This document shows, piece by piece, positions 52,588 to 61,075 of a stretch of 64,000 nt of DNA. Position 1 is the first letter of the stretch, and each line of letters opens with the position of its first letter. This DNA is from Panacagrimonas sp965216805 (GTDB lineage Bacteria > Pseudomonadota > Gammaproteobacteria > Nevskiales > Nevskiaceae): contig NZ_CBDCGN010000003.1 in assembly GCF_965216805.1 (NCBI RefSeq), forward strand, positions 1,426,001-1,490,000, in the 5' to 3' direction. The position numbers were made by a program, and so were the translations under genes. Below the pieces are notes generated by a model that saw nothing but the letters and a program-made list of their open reading frames with translations, searched no databases and was not told the origin of the DNA.

Positions 52588-52818
52588 CGCCGGGGTCGCC
52601 GGCCACCCGTCGTCGCCGCGGGTCGGCAACTGGCGGCATACATGCAGGTCGAATTGCGCTCATCGTGACGGCGGCTCTGTGTCAACAGCGGAAGTCCATG
52701 ACGGTCAAGACGGGCGGCTTTGCGAAGGTAATTTACTGGACCTTGTCACCAATTCTGCTGCCCTGGTTTTTTGCATGCTTCAACACCGCTGCGCGCCCCT
52801 CGCGTCGCATGCTTGATA

Positions 52819-53601
52819 TCAAACGATGGTCGCCCCTCCATCCACGGCCAGAACTTGTCCGGTGATGTGCTTGGAGGCATCGGAAGCGAAGAGCAGCACC
52901 GCGCCCTTCAGATCTTCATCGTCACCCAGCCGGTTCAGCGGCGACAGCGCCGCCATCCGGTCGCTGCCTACCGAGTCGATCAGACCGTGGGTCAGTTTTG
53001 ACGGGAAGAAGCCCGGTGCCAGGGCGTTGACGGTGATGCCGTAGTGGCCCCATTCGGCAGCCAAGGCCCGGGTGAAGTTAACCAGCGCGCCCTTGCTGCT
53101 GCTGTATCCAATGGCCTGGAGCACGTCGCGTGACGTTCCCTGCAAGCCGGCGGTGGATGCGATGTTCACCACCCGTCCGTAGCGGTTGGGAATCATCGAG
53201 TGCTTGCCGATCAGCTGCGTGAGCAGGAAGGGGCCGCGGATGTTCAGATTGAATACCTTGTCCCAGGCCGTGATCGGATAGTCCTCTGCTGCGGCGCCCC
53301 AGGAAGCGCCTGCATTGTTGATGAGGATGTCGACGTGACCGAACTTGGAGATGGCCTGCTCGGCAAGCTCGACGATATCGTTTTCCCTAGACGCGTCGGC
53401 AGCGATCCAGTCGGCGTCGATACCCTGCGATGCGAGCTGCGCCTGCGCGCTGCGCAGCTCCTCGGATCTTCGGGCCGATAGCAGGATCCGGGCACCGTGA
53501 CTGCCCAATGCTTCCGCCATCTGCAACCCCAGACCGCGCGAGCCACCGGTGATGAGGGCTGTTTTTCCGTTGAGATCGAAAGGGGATCGTCGGTTATTCA
53601 T
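52819..53601 (-). CDS. Short-chain dehydrogenase/reductase (SDR), operon gene 8
   Basis: 260-aa classical SDR: TGGSRGLGLQMAEAL (cofactor glycine motif), NNAGAS, catalytic Ser in VVNIASTAGL and YSSSKGAL (YxxxK), and the terminal VDGGATIV. The Arg in LLSARR after strand 2 favours NADP(H). Last gene of the minus-strand operon, 64 bp after the large acyl-CoA dehydrogenase. It probably handles a hydroxy/keto intermediate. Confidence 0.9.
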   Translation of the reverse strand: MNNRRSPFDLNGKTALITGGSRGLGLQMAEALGSHGARILLSARRSEELRSAQAQLASQGIDADWIAADASRENDIVELAEQAISKFGHVDILINNAGASWGAAAEDYPITAWDKVFNLNIRGPFLLTQLIGKHSMIPNRYGRVVNIASTAGLQGTSRDVLQAIGYSSSKGALVNFTRALAAEWGHYGITVNALAPGFFPSKLTHGLIDSVGSDRMAALSPLNRLGDDEDLKGAVLLFASDASKHITGQVLAVDGGATIV

Positions 53602-53665
53602 GGCGTTGCTTGTCGGACATCAGAATGAGCGCAGCAGGAAGGACGAAGGTCTTGTCGGCCGGGAC

Positions 53666-55495
53666 TCAGAACCAGGCGTCCGCCATGTCCAGCGCCGTCG
53701 TATCGAGACTCGCGAGCAGGTCAAACTGCGCATCGACCTTCGGCAATTCCCAGCGGAAGAAGTAGCCCGCCGCTGCGCGCTTTCCGTTGTAGAAGTCGCC
53801 GTCCTTGCCTTGCGCTGCGACGAGCTGTTCGAGCCAGATCCAGCTCATCACCACATGGCCGAAGGCTTCGAGATAGAGACTGGCATTGGCCAAGGTCACG
53901 CGGATCTCGTCCGACTCGTAGAGTCGGTGCGTCACCTGCATCAGCCGTCCCACTCGACGTTCCAGGTTCTCGGCAGGTTCGATCAGTTCGGCGGACTCGG
54001 CCGAGCGGGCCCTATTAGTCGTGTGCTGGATGCGTCCGCACAGAAGCTCCAAGGCGGCGCCTCCCTGCATCACGACCTTGCGCCCGAGCAGATCGAGGCC
54101 GTGGATTCCGTGCGTGCCCTCGTGAATCGGATTGAGGCGGTTGTCGCGGTAGATCTGCTCGACCTTGTATTCGCGGGTATAGCCATAGCCGCCGTGTACC
54201 TGGATCGCCAGATCATTGGCCGCGACGCACCACTGCGAAGGCCAGCTCTTGGCGATCGGCGTCAGCAGTTCGAGCAGCAGGTTCAGGTCCGCGCGCGCCT
54301 TGTCGTCGGACTCGATTTCCATCTCATCGATCAGTCGCGCGCAATACAGATTCAGCGCAAGCGCACCTTCGGCGTAGGCCTTCTGCGCGAGCAGCATGCG
54401 GCGCACATCGGCGTGCTCGACGATGCGCTGCTGCGGCGTCTGCGGATCCTTACTCGCGCGGCCCTGAGGGCGATTGCGCGCGTAATCCAGCGCGTGCAGA
54501 TAGCCGGTGTATCCGAGCGCGGACGCGCCGAGCCCTACGCCGATGCGGGCCTCGTTCATCATGTGGAACATCGTGGCCATGCCCTGTTGCAGCCGCCCCA
54601 CCAGATAGCCGACCGCGCCCGCGCGGCCGCCCGGCCGGTATTGAGTGCCTTCGCCGAAATTGAGCAGGCAGTTGGTGGTGCCGCGACAGCCCATCTTGTG
54701 ATTCAGGCCGGCCAGCGCCACGTCATTGCGCTCCCCCAGCGATCCGTCTTCGTTGACCAGGACCTTCGGCACGATGAATAGCGACAACCCCTTGATGCCG
54801 GCGATCGGCTTGCCGTCCGAACCGCAGGTCCGCGCCAGAACCAGATGCACGATGTTGTCAGACAGCTCGTGCTCGCCCGCCGAGATCCACATCTTGCTGC
54901 CGCTGAGGCGGTACTGCGGGCCCCAGGCAGACTCATTCTCGTAGTCGGCGCGCGTGGCGATATCGGCAAGCGAAGACCCGGCCTGAGGCTCGGATAAACA
55001 CATCGTGCCGAAGAACGTCCCGCGCAAGGTCGGCTCGACGAAGGTCTTGATCTGCGCCGGGCTACCGTGGGCGAGCAAGAGGTTGGCGTTGCCGATGCTT
55101 AGGAAAGGATACGCGGCGGTGCCGACATTGGCGGCCAGCAGGTAGGCCATCCCCGCCTTCTCGACGACACAGGGCAGTTGCATCCCGCCGAGCGCGTAAT
55201 CCTGCGTCGCCGCAAACAAGCCCGACTCGGCCACCGCCTTGAGCGCGACGGCGACCTCGGGAATCACGCGTGCCGTCTTGCCGTCGAAGACCGGCTCCTC
55301 GCGATCAGACTTCTGGTAGTGCGTTGCGAACAGATCGGTCGCGATGCGCTCGTAGGTTTCCAGCACCGCGTCGAAAGTCTCGCGGCTGTGATCCTGGTAG
55401 CGCGATGCGCGGGTCAGCGCACCGACATCCAGCCACTCATACAGCATGAATTCAAGATCGCGTCGGGACAGCAGCAGAGAGGTCGTGCCGGTCAT
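53666..55495 (-). CDS. Large acyl-CoA dehydrogenase (about 600 aa class)
   Basis: 609-aa flavoenzyme with N- and C-terminal extensions, like 3-methylmercaptopropionyl-CoA (DmdC-type) and FadE5-like dehydrogenases. Motifs: GTMCLSEPQAGSSLADIATR, SGSKMWISAGEHEL, and the region with the conserved C-terminal Glu, QVHGGYGYTREYKVEQIYRD then NPIHEGTHGIHGLDLLGRK (catalytic Glu in HEGT). Follows the ferredoxin gene by 13 bp. Probably starts beta-oxidation of the acid released after ring opening. Confidence 0.9.
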   Translation of the reverse strand: MTGTTSLLLSRRDLEFMLYEWLDVGALTRASRYQDHSRETFDAVLETYERIATDLFATHYQKSDREEPVFDGKTARVIPEVAVALKAVAESGLFAATQDYALGGMQLPCVVEKAGMAYLLAANVGTAAYPFLSIGNANLLLAHGSPAQIKTFVEPTLRGTFFGTMCLSEPQAGSSLADIATRADYENESAWGPQYRLSGSKMWISAGEHELSDNIVHLVLARTCGSDGKPIAGIKGLSLFIVPKVLVNEDGSLGERNDVALAGLNHKMGCRGTTNCLLNFGEGTQYRPGGRAGAVGYLVGRLQQGMATMFHMMNEARIGVGLGASALGYTGYLHALDYARNRPQGRASKDPQTPQQRIVEHADVRRMLLAQKAYAEGALALNLYCARLIDEMEIESDDKARADLNLLLELLTPIAKSWPSQWCVAANDLAIQVHGGYGYTREYKVEQIYRDNRLNPIHEGTHGIHGLDLLGRKVVMQGGAALELLCGRIQHTTNRARSAESAELIEPAENLERRVGRLMQVTHRLYESDEIRVTLANASLYLEAFGHVVMSWIWLEQLVAAQGKDGDFYNGKRAAAGYFFRWELPKVDAQFDLLASLDTTALDMADAWF

Positions 55496-55508
55496 GGAGT
55501 GTGCTCGG

Positions 55509-55829
55509 TCAGGGCTGCGAACGCGGGAGATGCACCACCATGCCTTCCATCGCGTCGGAGATTTGGATCTGACAGCTCAGGCGACTGCTGGGGCGGTGAT
55601 GCTCGGAGAACTCCACCAGCATCTTCTCGTCCTCGCTGGGCGCACCGGCAATGTCGATCCAGGGCGCGTCGAGGTAGCAGTGACAGGTGCCACACACGCG
55701 GGAGCCGCCGCACTCGGCGAGGATTCCGCGCACGCCATTTGCGGTGGCCGCCTGCATCAGCGTCTGCCCGCTTTCGGCTTCGACGGCGTGGCTACTGCCA
55801 TCGTGATCGATGAAAGTCACGTGGACCAT
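55509..55829 (-). CDS. [2Fe-2S] ferredoxin, probable P450 redox partner
   Basis: 106-aa adrenodoxin/putidaredoxin-type ferredoxin. Cluster ligands are Cys40, Cys46 and Cys49 (AECGGSRVCGTCHC) and Cys86 (RLSCQIQ). ATG 55829 has GAGGG 8 bases upstream; GTG 55838 is three codons earlier. In the same operon as the P450 it should deliver electrons to it. No ferredoxin reductase gene is in the window, so the reductase must be encoded elsewhere. Confidence 0.93.
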   Translation of the reverse strand: MVHVTFIDHDGSSHAVEAESGQTLMQAATANGVRGILAECGGSRVCGTCHCYLDAPWIDIAGAPSEDEKMLVEFSEHHRPSSRLSCQIQISDAMEGMVVHLPRSQP

Positions 55830-55843
55830 CTGCAACACCCTCT

Positions 55844-56872
55844 TCAGTCGCTGTTGTCGTCCTGCGCCACGCGCACCACGAGCTTTCCGAAGTTCTTCCC
55901 TTCGAGCAGGCCGATGAAAGCTGCGGGCGCGTTCTCGATGCCCTCGACAACGTCCTCGCGGACTTTCATCTTTCCTGCGGCCAGCCAGCCCTGCATGTCC
56001 TTCAGAAAGCCGTCATGGTGCTCAAGGTACTGGTCGATGATCACGAAACCCTGCATCTGTACGCGCTTGACCAGCAGCGCGGGCAGCACTTCGGCAGCGA
56101 GAACAGGCTTGGCCGAACGATCGCCGTTGTACCAGGCGATCAGGCCGCATAGCGGCATCCGCGCGAAGTCATTGAGCAGCGGTAGCACCGCGCGCAGGAC
56201 ATCGCCACCGACGTTCTCGAAATAGACATCGATGCCCTTGGGACAGGCGGCGGCCAAGTCCGATGAGAAGCTCGGCGAGCCGTGATCCAGGCAGGCATCG
56301 AAGCCGAGTTCATTGACGGCGTAGGCGCACTTTTCCGCTCCGCCTGCGATGCCGATGGCCCGACAGCCCTTGAGCTTCGCGATCTGGCCGACCACCGACC
56401 CGACCGCGCCGGTTGCAGCACCGACGACGACGGTCTCGCCCGGCCGCGGCTTGCCGAGATTGAGCAGTCCGTAGTGCGCCGTGAATCCGGGCATGCCGAC
56501 CAGGCTCAGGGCCAGCGAGGGTTGCGCCATGTTGCGCGGCAGGCGGGCCAGGGTCGGATCATCGGTCACCGCAAGGGATTGCCAACCGGTATAGCCGGTG
56601 ACGAGATCGCCCTCGGAAAATCCCGGGCGCCGCGACGCGAGAACTCGCCCAACCGTTCCGCCGAACATCACCTCGCCGATCTGAACCGGGTCCGCGTAGG
56701 AACTGGCGTCGTTCATGCGCATGCGCATGTAAGGATCGAGCGACAGATACAAGTTCTTGATCAGCACCTCGCCGTCCTTCAGGTCTCGCACTGGCACGCT
56801 TTCGACCCGGAAGTTGTCCAGGCTCGGCGCGCCCCTCGGACGGCTCGCCAATACAACGCGTTGATTGTTCAT
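55844..56872 (-). CDS. NADP-dependent MDR oxidoreductase (leukotriene B4 dehydrogenase/CurA-like)
   Basis: 342-aa zinc-free medium-chain reductase: NLYLSLDPYMRMRM near residue 45, cofactor motif VVGAATGAVGSVVGQIAKLK, CRAIGIAGGAEKCAYAV and VGGDVLRAVLPLLNDFARM. The family reduces conjugated enones/enals or oxidises hydroxyketones. In this operon it could saturate an unsaturated ketone before Baeyer-Villiger oxidation. 21 bp after the monooxygenase gene. Confidence 0.9.
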   Translation of the reverse strand: MNNQRVVLASRPRGAPSLDNFRVESVPVRDLKDGEVLIKNLYLSLDPYMRMRMNDASSYADPVQIGEVMFGGTVGRVLASRRPGFSEGDLVTGYTGWQSLAVTDDPTLARLPRNMAQPSLALSLVGMPGFTAHYGLLNLGKPRPGETVVVGAATGAVGSVVGQIAKLKGCRAIGIAGGAEKCAYAVNELGFDACLDHGSPSFSSDLAAACPKGIDVYFENVGGDVLRAVLPLLNDFARMPLCGLIAWYNGDRSAKPVLAAEVLPALLVKRVQMQGFVIIDQYLEHHDGFLKDMQGWLAAGKMKVREDVVEGIENAPAAFIGLLEGKNFGKLVVRVAQDDNSD

Positions 56873-56893
56873 CTCGCTTTCTCGATGGATGGA

Positions 56894-58348
56894 TCAGGCC
56901 GCCACGTCAAATTCGCTCAAGTCCGGCTCGCGCAGTTCCCGGCGGAAGCGCGCGCCGCTGTACGGCCACGCGGACGGCACACCGTTCTTGCTCATGTACC
57001 AATTCGTGCAGCCCGTCACCCAGATCGTGTCGGGCATGGCCGCGCGCACGAAGGCGTTGAATTTCTCGGTGGCCGCGGGGGTGGGACTCAGGGTCTGGCA
57101 GGGTCCGCTCCGCACCATCTCGATGCAGCGCAGGATGTAGTGGATCTGCGTTTCGGAGATGCTGATTGCGGAGAAATTTCCGATGGGGCTTTGCGGACCC
57201 AGCGTGAAGAAGAAATTGGGAAAGCCCGGAACGGCGACGGTACGCAGCGCGTAGGGGCCTTGCTCCCAGACCTCGCTCAAGGTTCGGCCTTGCGCGTTGC
57301 GCAGTTCGAGCGGCCTGAAATAGGCATGCGCGTCGAAGCCGGTGGCCAGGGCCAGCACATCGACTTCGTGCAGCACGCCATCCTTCGTCACCACGCCGCG
57401 CGCCACGATGTGATCGATGCCCTCGGTGATCAGCTGAACGTTCGGGCGCTGGATGGCTGGATAGAACTCCATACTCATTACCAGCCGCTTGCACAGCGGC
57501 TGATAGTCCGGCGTGAGCTTGCGTCGAAGCTCCGGGTCCTTGACCGTGCTCAGATTCCATCGGCACAGCCAGCCCATCAGGCGGCGCTGCCAGCAGGGCT
57601 TGATCACGGCCGCGGCGAACAGATTTTCGAAGGCCACCCGATAGACGTGATGGACCACGCGCGCGATCCAGGGGAACACGCGCAGCAGCGATTTCTCGAC
57701 CTGCGTGTAGCGCCGGTCCGGCAAGGGAAAGACCCATTGCGGCGTGCGCTGGAACACTTTCAGATCCAGCTTGCGCTCGGATAATTTCGAGCTGATCTGC
57801 GCGCCGGTGGAGCCGGTGCCGATGAGACTGACGCGCTTGCCCTCCAGCGGCACCGAATGATCCCAGCGCGCGGAGTGGAACACGGCACCATCGAAATCCT
57901 TCAGGCCGGGGATGTCCGGATAACGCGGGTGATGCAGCAGGCCGCAGCAGGCCACCACGAAGTCCGCCACTTCGACCTCGCCGTCCTTGAAACGCACCGT
58001 CCAGCGTTGCCCGTCGTGATCGGCCTGTACGACCTCCTTGTTGAACGCGATGCGCCGGCGCAGGTCGTGCTTTTCCACCACGCCGAGCAGGTATTGCTGG
58101 ATCTCGGCACCCTGCGGCAGCCGCGTGCTCCACTCCGGATTGGGGACTCCCTGGTAGGTGTAGTAATGCGCGGCCACGTCGCAGCCGATGCCCGGGTAGG
58201 TGTTCTCACGCCAGGTGCCGCCGATCTCGCTGGCCTTGTCGACGATCTGGAAGTTCTGCTTCCCCGACTCGCGCAGCTTGATCGCCATCAGCATGCCGGA
58301 CATGCCGGCACCGACGATCAGCACTCGCGGATCGCGTGTGTCGCTCAC
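56894..58348 (-). CDS. Baeyer-Villiger-type flavin monooxygenase
   Basis: 484-aa class B flavoprotein monooxygenase. FAD motif LIVGAGMSGMLMAIKL at the N-terminus, GGTWRENTYPGIGCDV, the Baeyer-Villiger fingerprint FDGAVFHSARWDHS (FxGxxxHxxxW-D, about residue 165) and a second nucleotide motif IGTGSTGAQ. It inserts oxygen next to a ketone to give an ester or lactone using NADPH. GTG start overlaps the stop of the DUF3237 gene (GTGA). A lactone hydrolase gene is not evident in the operon. Confidence 0.92.
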   Translation of the reverse strand: MSDTRDPRVLIVGAGMSGMLMAIKLRESGKQNFQIVDKASEIGGTWRENTYPGIGCDVAAHYYTYQGVPNPEWSTRLPQGAEIQQYLLGVVEKHDLRRRIAFNKEVVQADHDGQRWTVRFKDGEVEVADFVVACCGLLHHPRYPDIPGLKDFDGAVFHSARWDHSVPLEGKRVSLIGTGSTGAQISSKLSERKLDLKVFQRTPQWVFPLPDRRYTQVEKSLLRVFPWIARVVHHVYRVAFENLFAAAVIKPCWQRRLMGWLCRWNLSTVKDPELRRKLTPDYQPLCKRLVMSMEFYPAIQRPNVQLITEGIDHIVARGVVTKDGVLHEVDVLALATGFDAHAYFRPLELRNAQGRTLSEVWEQGPYALRTVAVPGFPNFFFTLGPQSPIGNFSAISISETQIHYILRCIEMVRSGPCQTLSPTPAATEKFNAFVRAAMPDTIWVTGCTNWYMSKNGVPSAWPYSGARFRRELREPDLSEFDVAA

Positions 58349-58800
58349 AGGACTTCGAAGATGTCGTAGACGACGTTGCCGCCGCCGAAGCTGCGCATCT
58401 TGCCGATTGCGAGAATGTTGTTGAGCCAGGCGTACTTCTTCGACGGCGTCTGGAAATACGGCGCGCTGCGGAAGTACATCTGCTCGCCCGGAATTTCCTG
58501 GCCCGAAGCCAGGCGCTCGCCCAGACCCGGGTCCATGCGCAGCACGCCGCTGTAGCTGGTATAGATCGGCGTGCCATCATCGGCCTCCATCAGCAGGCGC
58601 ACGTCGAGCTTCCAGTTGCCGTTCTCCTGCACCTGCACCCAGTCGCCGCTGGGGCCGAGCACCTTGGCCTTGATGCGCGGGCTTTCCATCCGCGCATCGA
58701 GCACATTGAAGATCATCAGGGACGGCGAGATGACCACCGGCTGCGGAATGCTGCCGTGCAGACTCATCAGCCAGCGGGTATCGAGCGTGGGTTCGGACAT
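58345..58800 (-). CDS. DUF3237 family protein
   Basis: 151 aa. The pattern ESPRIKAKVLGPSGDWVQVQ, LDVRLLMEADDGTPIYTSYS and YFRSAPYFQTPSKKYAWLNN matches DUF3237 beta-barrel proteins, whose biochemical role is not established. It is translationally coupled to the Baeyer-Villiger monooxygenase downstream and follows the P450 by 130 bp. A lactonase, isomerase or binding role in the same pathway is plausible but unproven. Confidence 0.85.
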   Translation of the reverse strand: MSEPTLDTRWLMSLHGSIPQPVVISPSLMIFNVLDARMESPRIKAKVLGPSGDWVQVQENGNWKLDVRLLMEADDGTPIYTSYSGVLRMDPGLGERLASGQEIPGEQMYFRSAPYFQTPSKKYAWLNNILAIGKMRSFGGGNVVYDIFEVL

Positions 58801-58930
58801 GTTCTCTCTCCTTGATTCGTTCGATTGAACGGCAGATTTCGGGATGCAGCGCGCGGCGTTCTCGGCCAGTTCAGGACGCAGTACAAAAGCGGCACTTGAG
58901 ATGTGAGCAGGGTTATCTTGGTGTCGCCCG

Positions 58931-60148
58931 CTAGTGGAACGTGATCGGCAGCGACGCCATCACGCGGAAGAAGGAATGTGACCATTCGAGCTTGCCCTGC
59001 TGAATGCGCAGCCCGGTCGTGCGTTGTGCAAATTCGTTGAAGGCATGGCGCGCTTCCATTCGTGCCAACGCATTGCCGATGCAGAAATGAACGCCGCCAC
59101 CGAAGGCCTGGTGGGCGACATCCTGGCGCTCGATGTCGAACACGTCGGGATTTTCGAAGCGCGCCGGATCGCGGTTTGCCGAGCCGAGCATCTGCCAGAT
59201 CACGGCGTCGGCGGGCAGGGTCTTGCCGCTGACTTCAAACGGCTCCCTGAGCACACGCCAGTTGAACAGGATGGGCGTGTCGTAGCGCAAGCATTCGTTG
59301 ACCGCGTTGTCGATCAGTTCAGGGCGCGCGCGCAGCTTTTCCATCTGCTCCGGATGGTCCATCAGCGCACGCATGCCGTTGCCGATCAGTCCGATCGTGG
59401 TCTCGTAGCCGGCGATGATGATGCCAATCGCCTGGATCACGAGCGCGTCGTCGCCGAGCTGATCCGCCGAGTCGTTGGCGCGGATCATGGTGCTGATCAG
59501 ATCGTCGCCGAGCTGCTTGCGGCGCTCGCGCATCAGCGCCTCGAAATAGTCCGCCATGGCGTTGCCGGCGTCGCGCGTGCGCTGCTGTACCTCAGGCGGG
59601 AGGAACTTGGCGAAGAAGGCGTTAGTGCGCGCCGCCGTCCATTCGTTGAACTTTTCCCGGTCGCACTCCGGAATGCCCATGATCTTGCACACCATGCGCG
59701 AGGGCACGTTGTGCGCCATGTGCGGTACCACGTCCATGCCGCCGCGCTTGAGCGCGTCGTCCATCGCGTCCTTGACGGTCAGCTTGACCTCGTCCTCCAT
59801 GACACGCGCGGTCTTCGGATTCAAGGTCAGCGTGGCAAGGCGGCGCAGCCGCAGATGCTCGGCGTCATCCTTGTTGAGCATGAACTCGAGGAAGCTCCCG
59901 CGCTTGTCGAGCGGGTCGAAATTCGGCGACTCGCCGGTGGACAGCGTTTGGCTGGTCTTGGCCGTGCGAAAGATGGCGGCGACATCGTCGTAGCGGCTGA
60001 TGCGCCAGGTGCCGACCGGGGTCAGGTTGACCGGATCGCGTTCGCGCAGGCCGTGCAGCGCCGGATATGGATCGTCGCGAAAGCTGGGCTCGAAAGGGTC
60101 GGCTCCGCACCAGTCGCCGACCGGGACAGCATTAGCTACTTCGTTCAT
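58931..60148 (-). CDS. Cytochrome P450 (class I bacterial)
   Basis: 405-aa soluble P450. I-helix IIIAGYETTIGLIGN (acidic/Thr pair), K-helix ExxR in NECLRYDTP, and haem loop AFGGGVHFCIGNALARMEAR with the proximal Cys. It would hydroxylate the operon's substrate with electrons from the co-encoded ferredoxin. I start at ATG 60148, preceded by GAGGAATCGAAC. ATG 60169 overlaps the upstream SDR stop (ATGA) and would add seven residues. Confidence 0.93.
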   Translation of the reverse strand: MNEVANAVPVGDWCGADPFEPSFRDDPYPALHGLRERDPVNLTPVGTWRISRYDDVAAIFRTAKTSQTLSTGESPNFDPLDKRGSFLEFMLNKDDAEHLRLRRLATLTLNPKTARVMEDEVKLTVKDAMDDALKRGGMDVVPHMAHNVPSRMVCKIMGIPECDREKFNEWTAARTNAFFAKFLPPEVQQRTRDAGNAMADYFEALMRERRKQLGDDLISTMIRANDSADQLGDDALVIQAIGIIIAGYETTIGLIGNGMRALMDHPEQMEKLRARPELIDNAVNECLRYDTPILFNWRVLREPFEVSGKTLPADAVIWQMLGSANRDPARFENPDVFDIERQDVAHQAFGGGVHFCIGNALARMEARHAFNEFAQRTTGLRIQQGKLEWSHSFFRVMASLPITFH

Positions 60149-60165
60149 GTTCGATTCCTCGTTGC

Positions 60166-60924
60166 TCATTGAGCGCTCCAGCCACCGTCGACCGGGACGG
60201 CAGCACCGGTGATGAAGCTCGATGCATCGGACAGCAGGAACAGCACCACCTCGGCGATCTCGCGCGGGTCGGCGATGCGGTTCTGTGGCGACATCGCCGA
60301 CAGCGCGGCCTGATCGATGCCTACCTTTTCGAGGTGGGCGAGGATCGGGGTCTGCACCGCGCCGGGACAGATCGCGTTGACGCGCACCGCAAAGGCGGCA
60401 CCCTCGACAGCGGCGACCTTGGTCAGGCCGACGACACCGTGCTTGGCCGCGCCATAGGCGGCCTGCATGGGCAGCGCCACGAGGCCGGCCACCGATGCGT
60501 TGTTGACGATGACGCCGCCGCCATGAGCCTTGAAATGGCGGATCTGCTCGCGCATGCACAGCCAGACGCCCTTGAGGTTGACGCCCAGCACCGCGTCGTA
60601 ATCGGCTTCGTCGATCGTCTCGATGGGGGTTGTCGGCGCGCCGATGCCGGCATTGTTGAACGCACTGTCCACACCGCCTAGCTGATCCAGCGTCCTGATG
60701 AACGCCTCCCGCACCGAATCCGCCTTGGAGACGTCGACTTCAATCGGGACCGCTGCTGATCTTCGGCTACCCGCGTCCCGAACGGTGTCGCCGAGCGCGG
60801 CTGCATTGCGATCCCACAGCGCCACGCGCGCGCCTGCCTCCAGCAGCCGGAGTGCGCTCGCCCGACCGATTCCGGTTGCGGCGCCGGTCACGACGACGCG
60901 TTTCCCTTGCAGCTCGTTGCTCAT
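60166..60924 (-). CDS. Short-chain dehydrogenase/reductase (SDR), operon gene 1
   Basis: 252-aa classical SDR: VTGAATGIGRASALRLLEAG, FNNAGIGAP, NNASVAGL (Ser), YGAAKHGV (YxxxK) and VDGGWSAQ at the end. The Asp in ALWDRN after strand 2 favours NAD+. It likely oxidises the alcohol made by the P450 to a ketone. First gene of the eight-gene operon; GGAGAAGAGA precedes the ATG. Divergent from a TetR gene. Confidence 0.92.
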   Translation of the reverse strand: MSNELQGKRVVVTGAATGIGRASALRLLEAGARVALWDRNAAALGDTVRDAGSRRSAAVPIEVDVSKADSVREAFIRTLDQLGGVDSAFNNAGIGAPTTPIETIDEADYDAVLGVNLKGVWLCMREQIRHFKAHGGGVIVNNASVAGLVALPMQAAYGAAKHGVVGLTKVAAVEGAAFAVRVNAICPGAVQTPILAHLEKVGIDQAALSAMSPQNRIADPREIAEVVLFLLSDASSFITGAAVPVDGGWSAQ

Positions 60925-60974
60925 TCTCTTCTCCGTACCGCGCTACCTTCGATCTGACAAATCAGAGCTTGTCG

Positions 60975-61002
60975 ATTATTAGAGTGTTTCGTCTATTAGA
61001 GT
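60975..61002. promoter_or_regulatory. AT-rich repeats in the SDR-P450 operon/tetR divergent promoter
   Basis: TATTAGAGT occurs at 60977-60985 and 60994-61002, 17 bp apart, and a third related CTATTATTG follows at 61010-61018. The 151-bp gap is strikingly AT-rich in a high-GC region. The repeats lie between the divergent operon and tetR and are the likely TetR-binding and promoter area. A small hairpin GCGGGG-9-CCCCGC follows at 61018-61038. Confidence 0.5.
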
Positions 61003-61075
61003 ATCTCATCTATTATTGCGGGGCTGTCAAGTCCCCGCGATTGCCGGCGACGAGAGACCCGAAGGAATGAATTGG

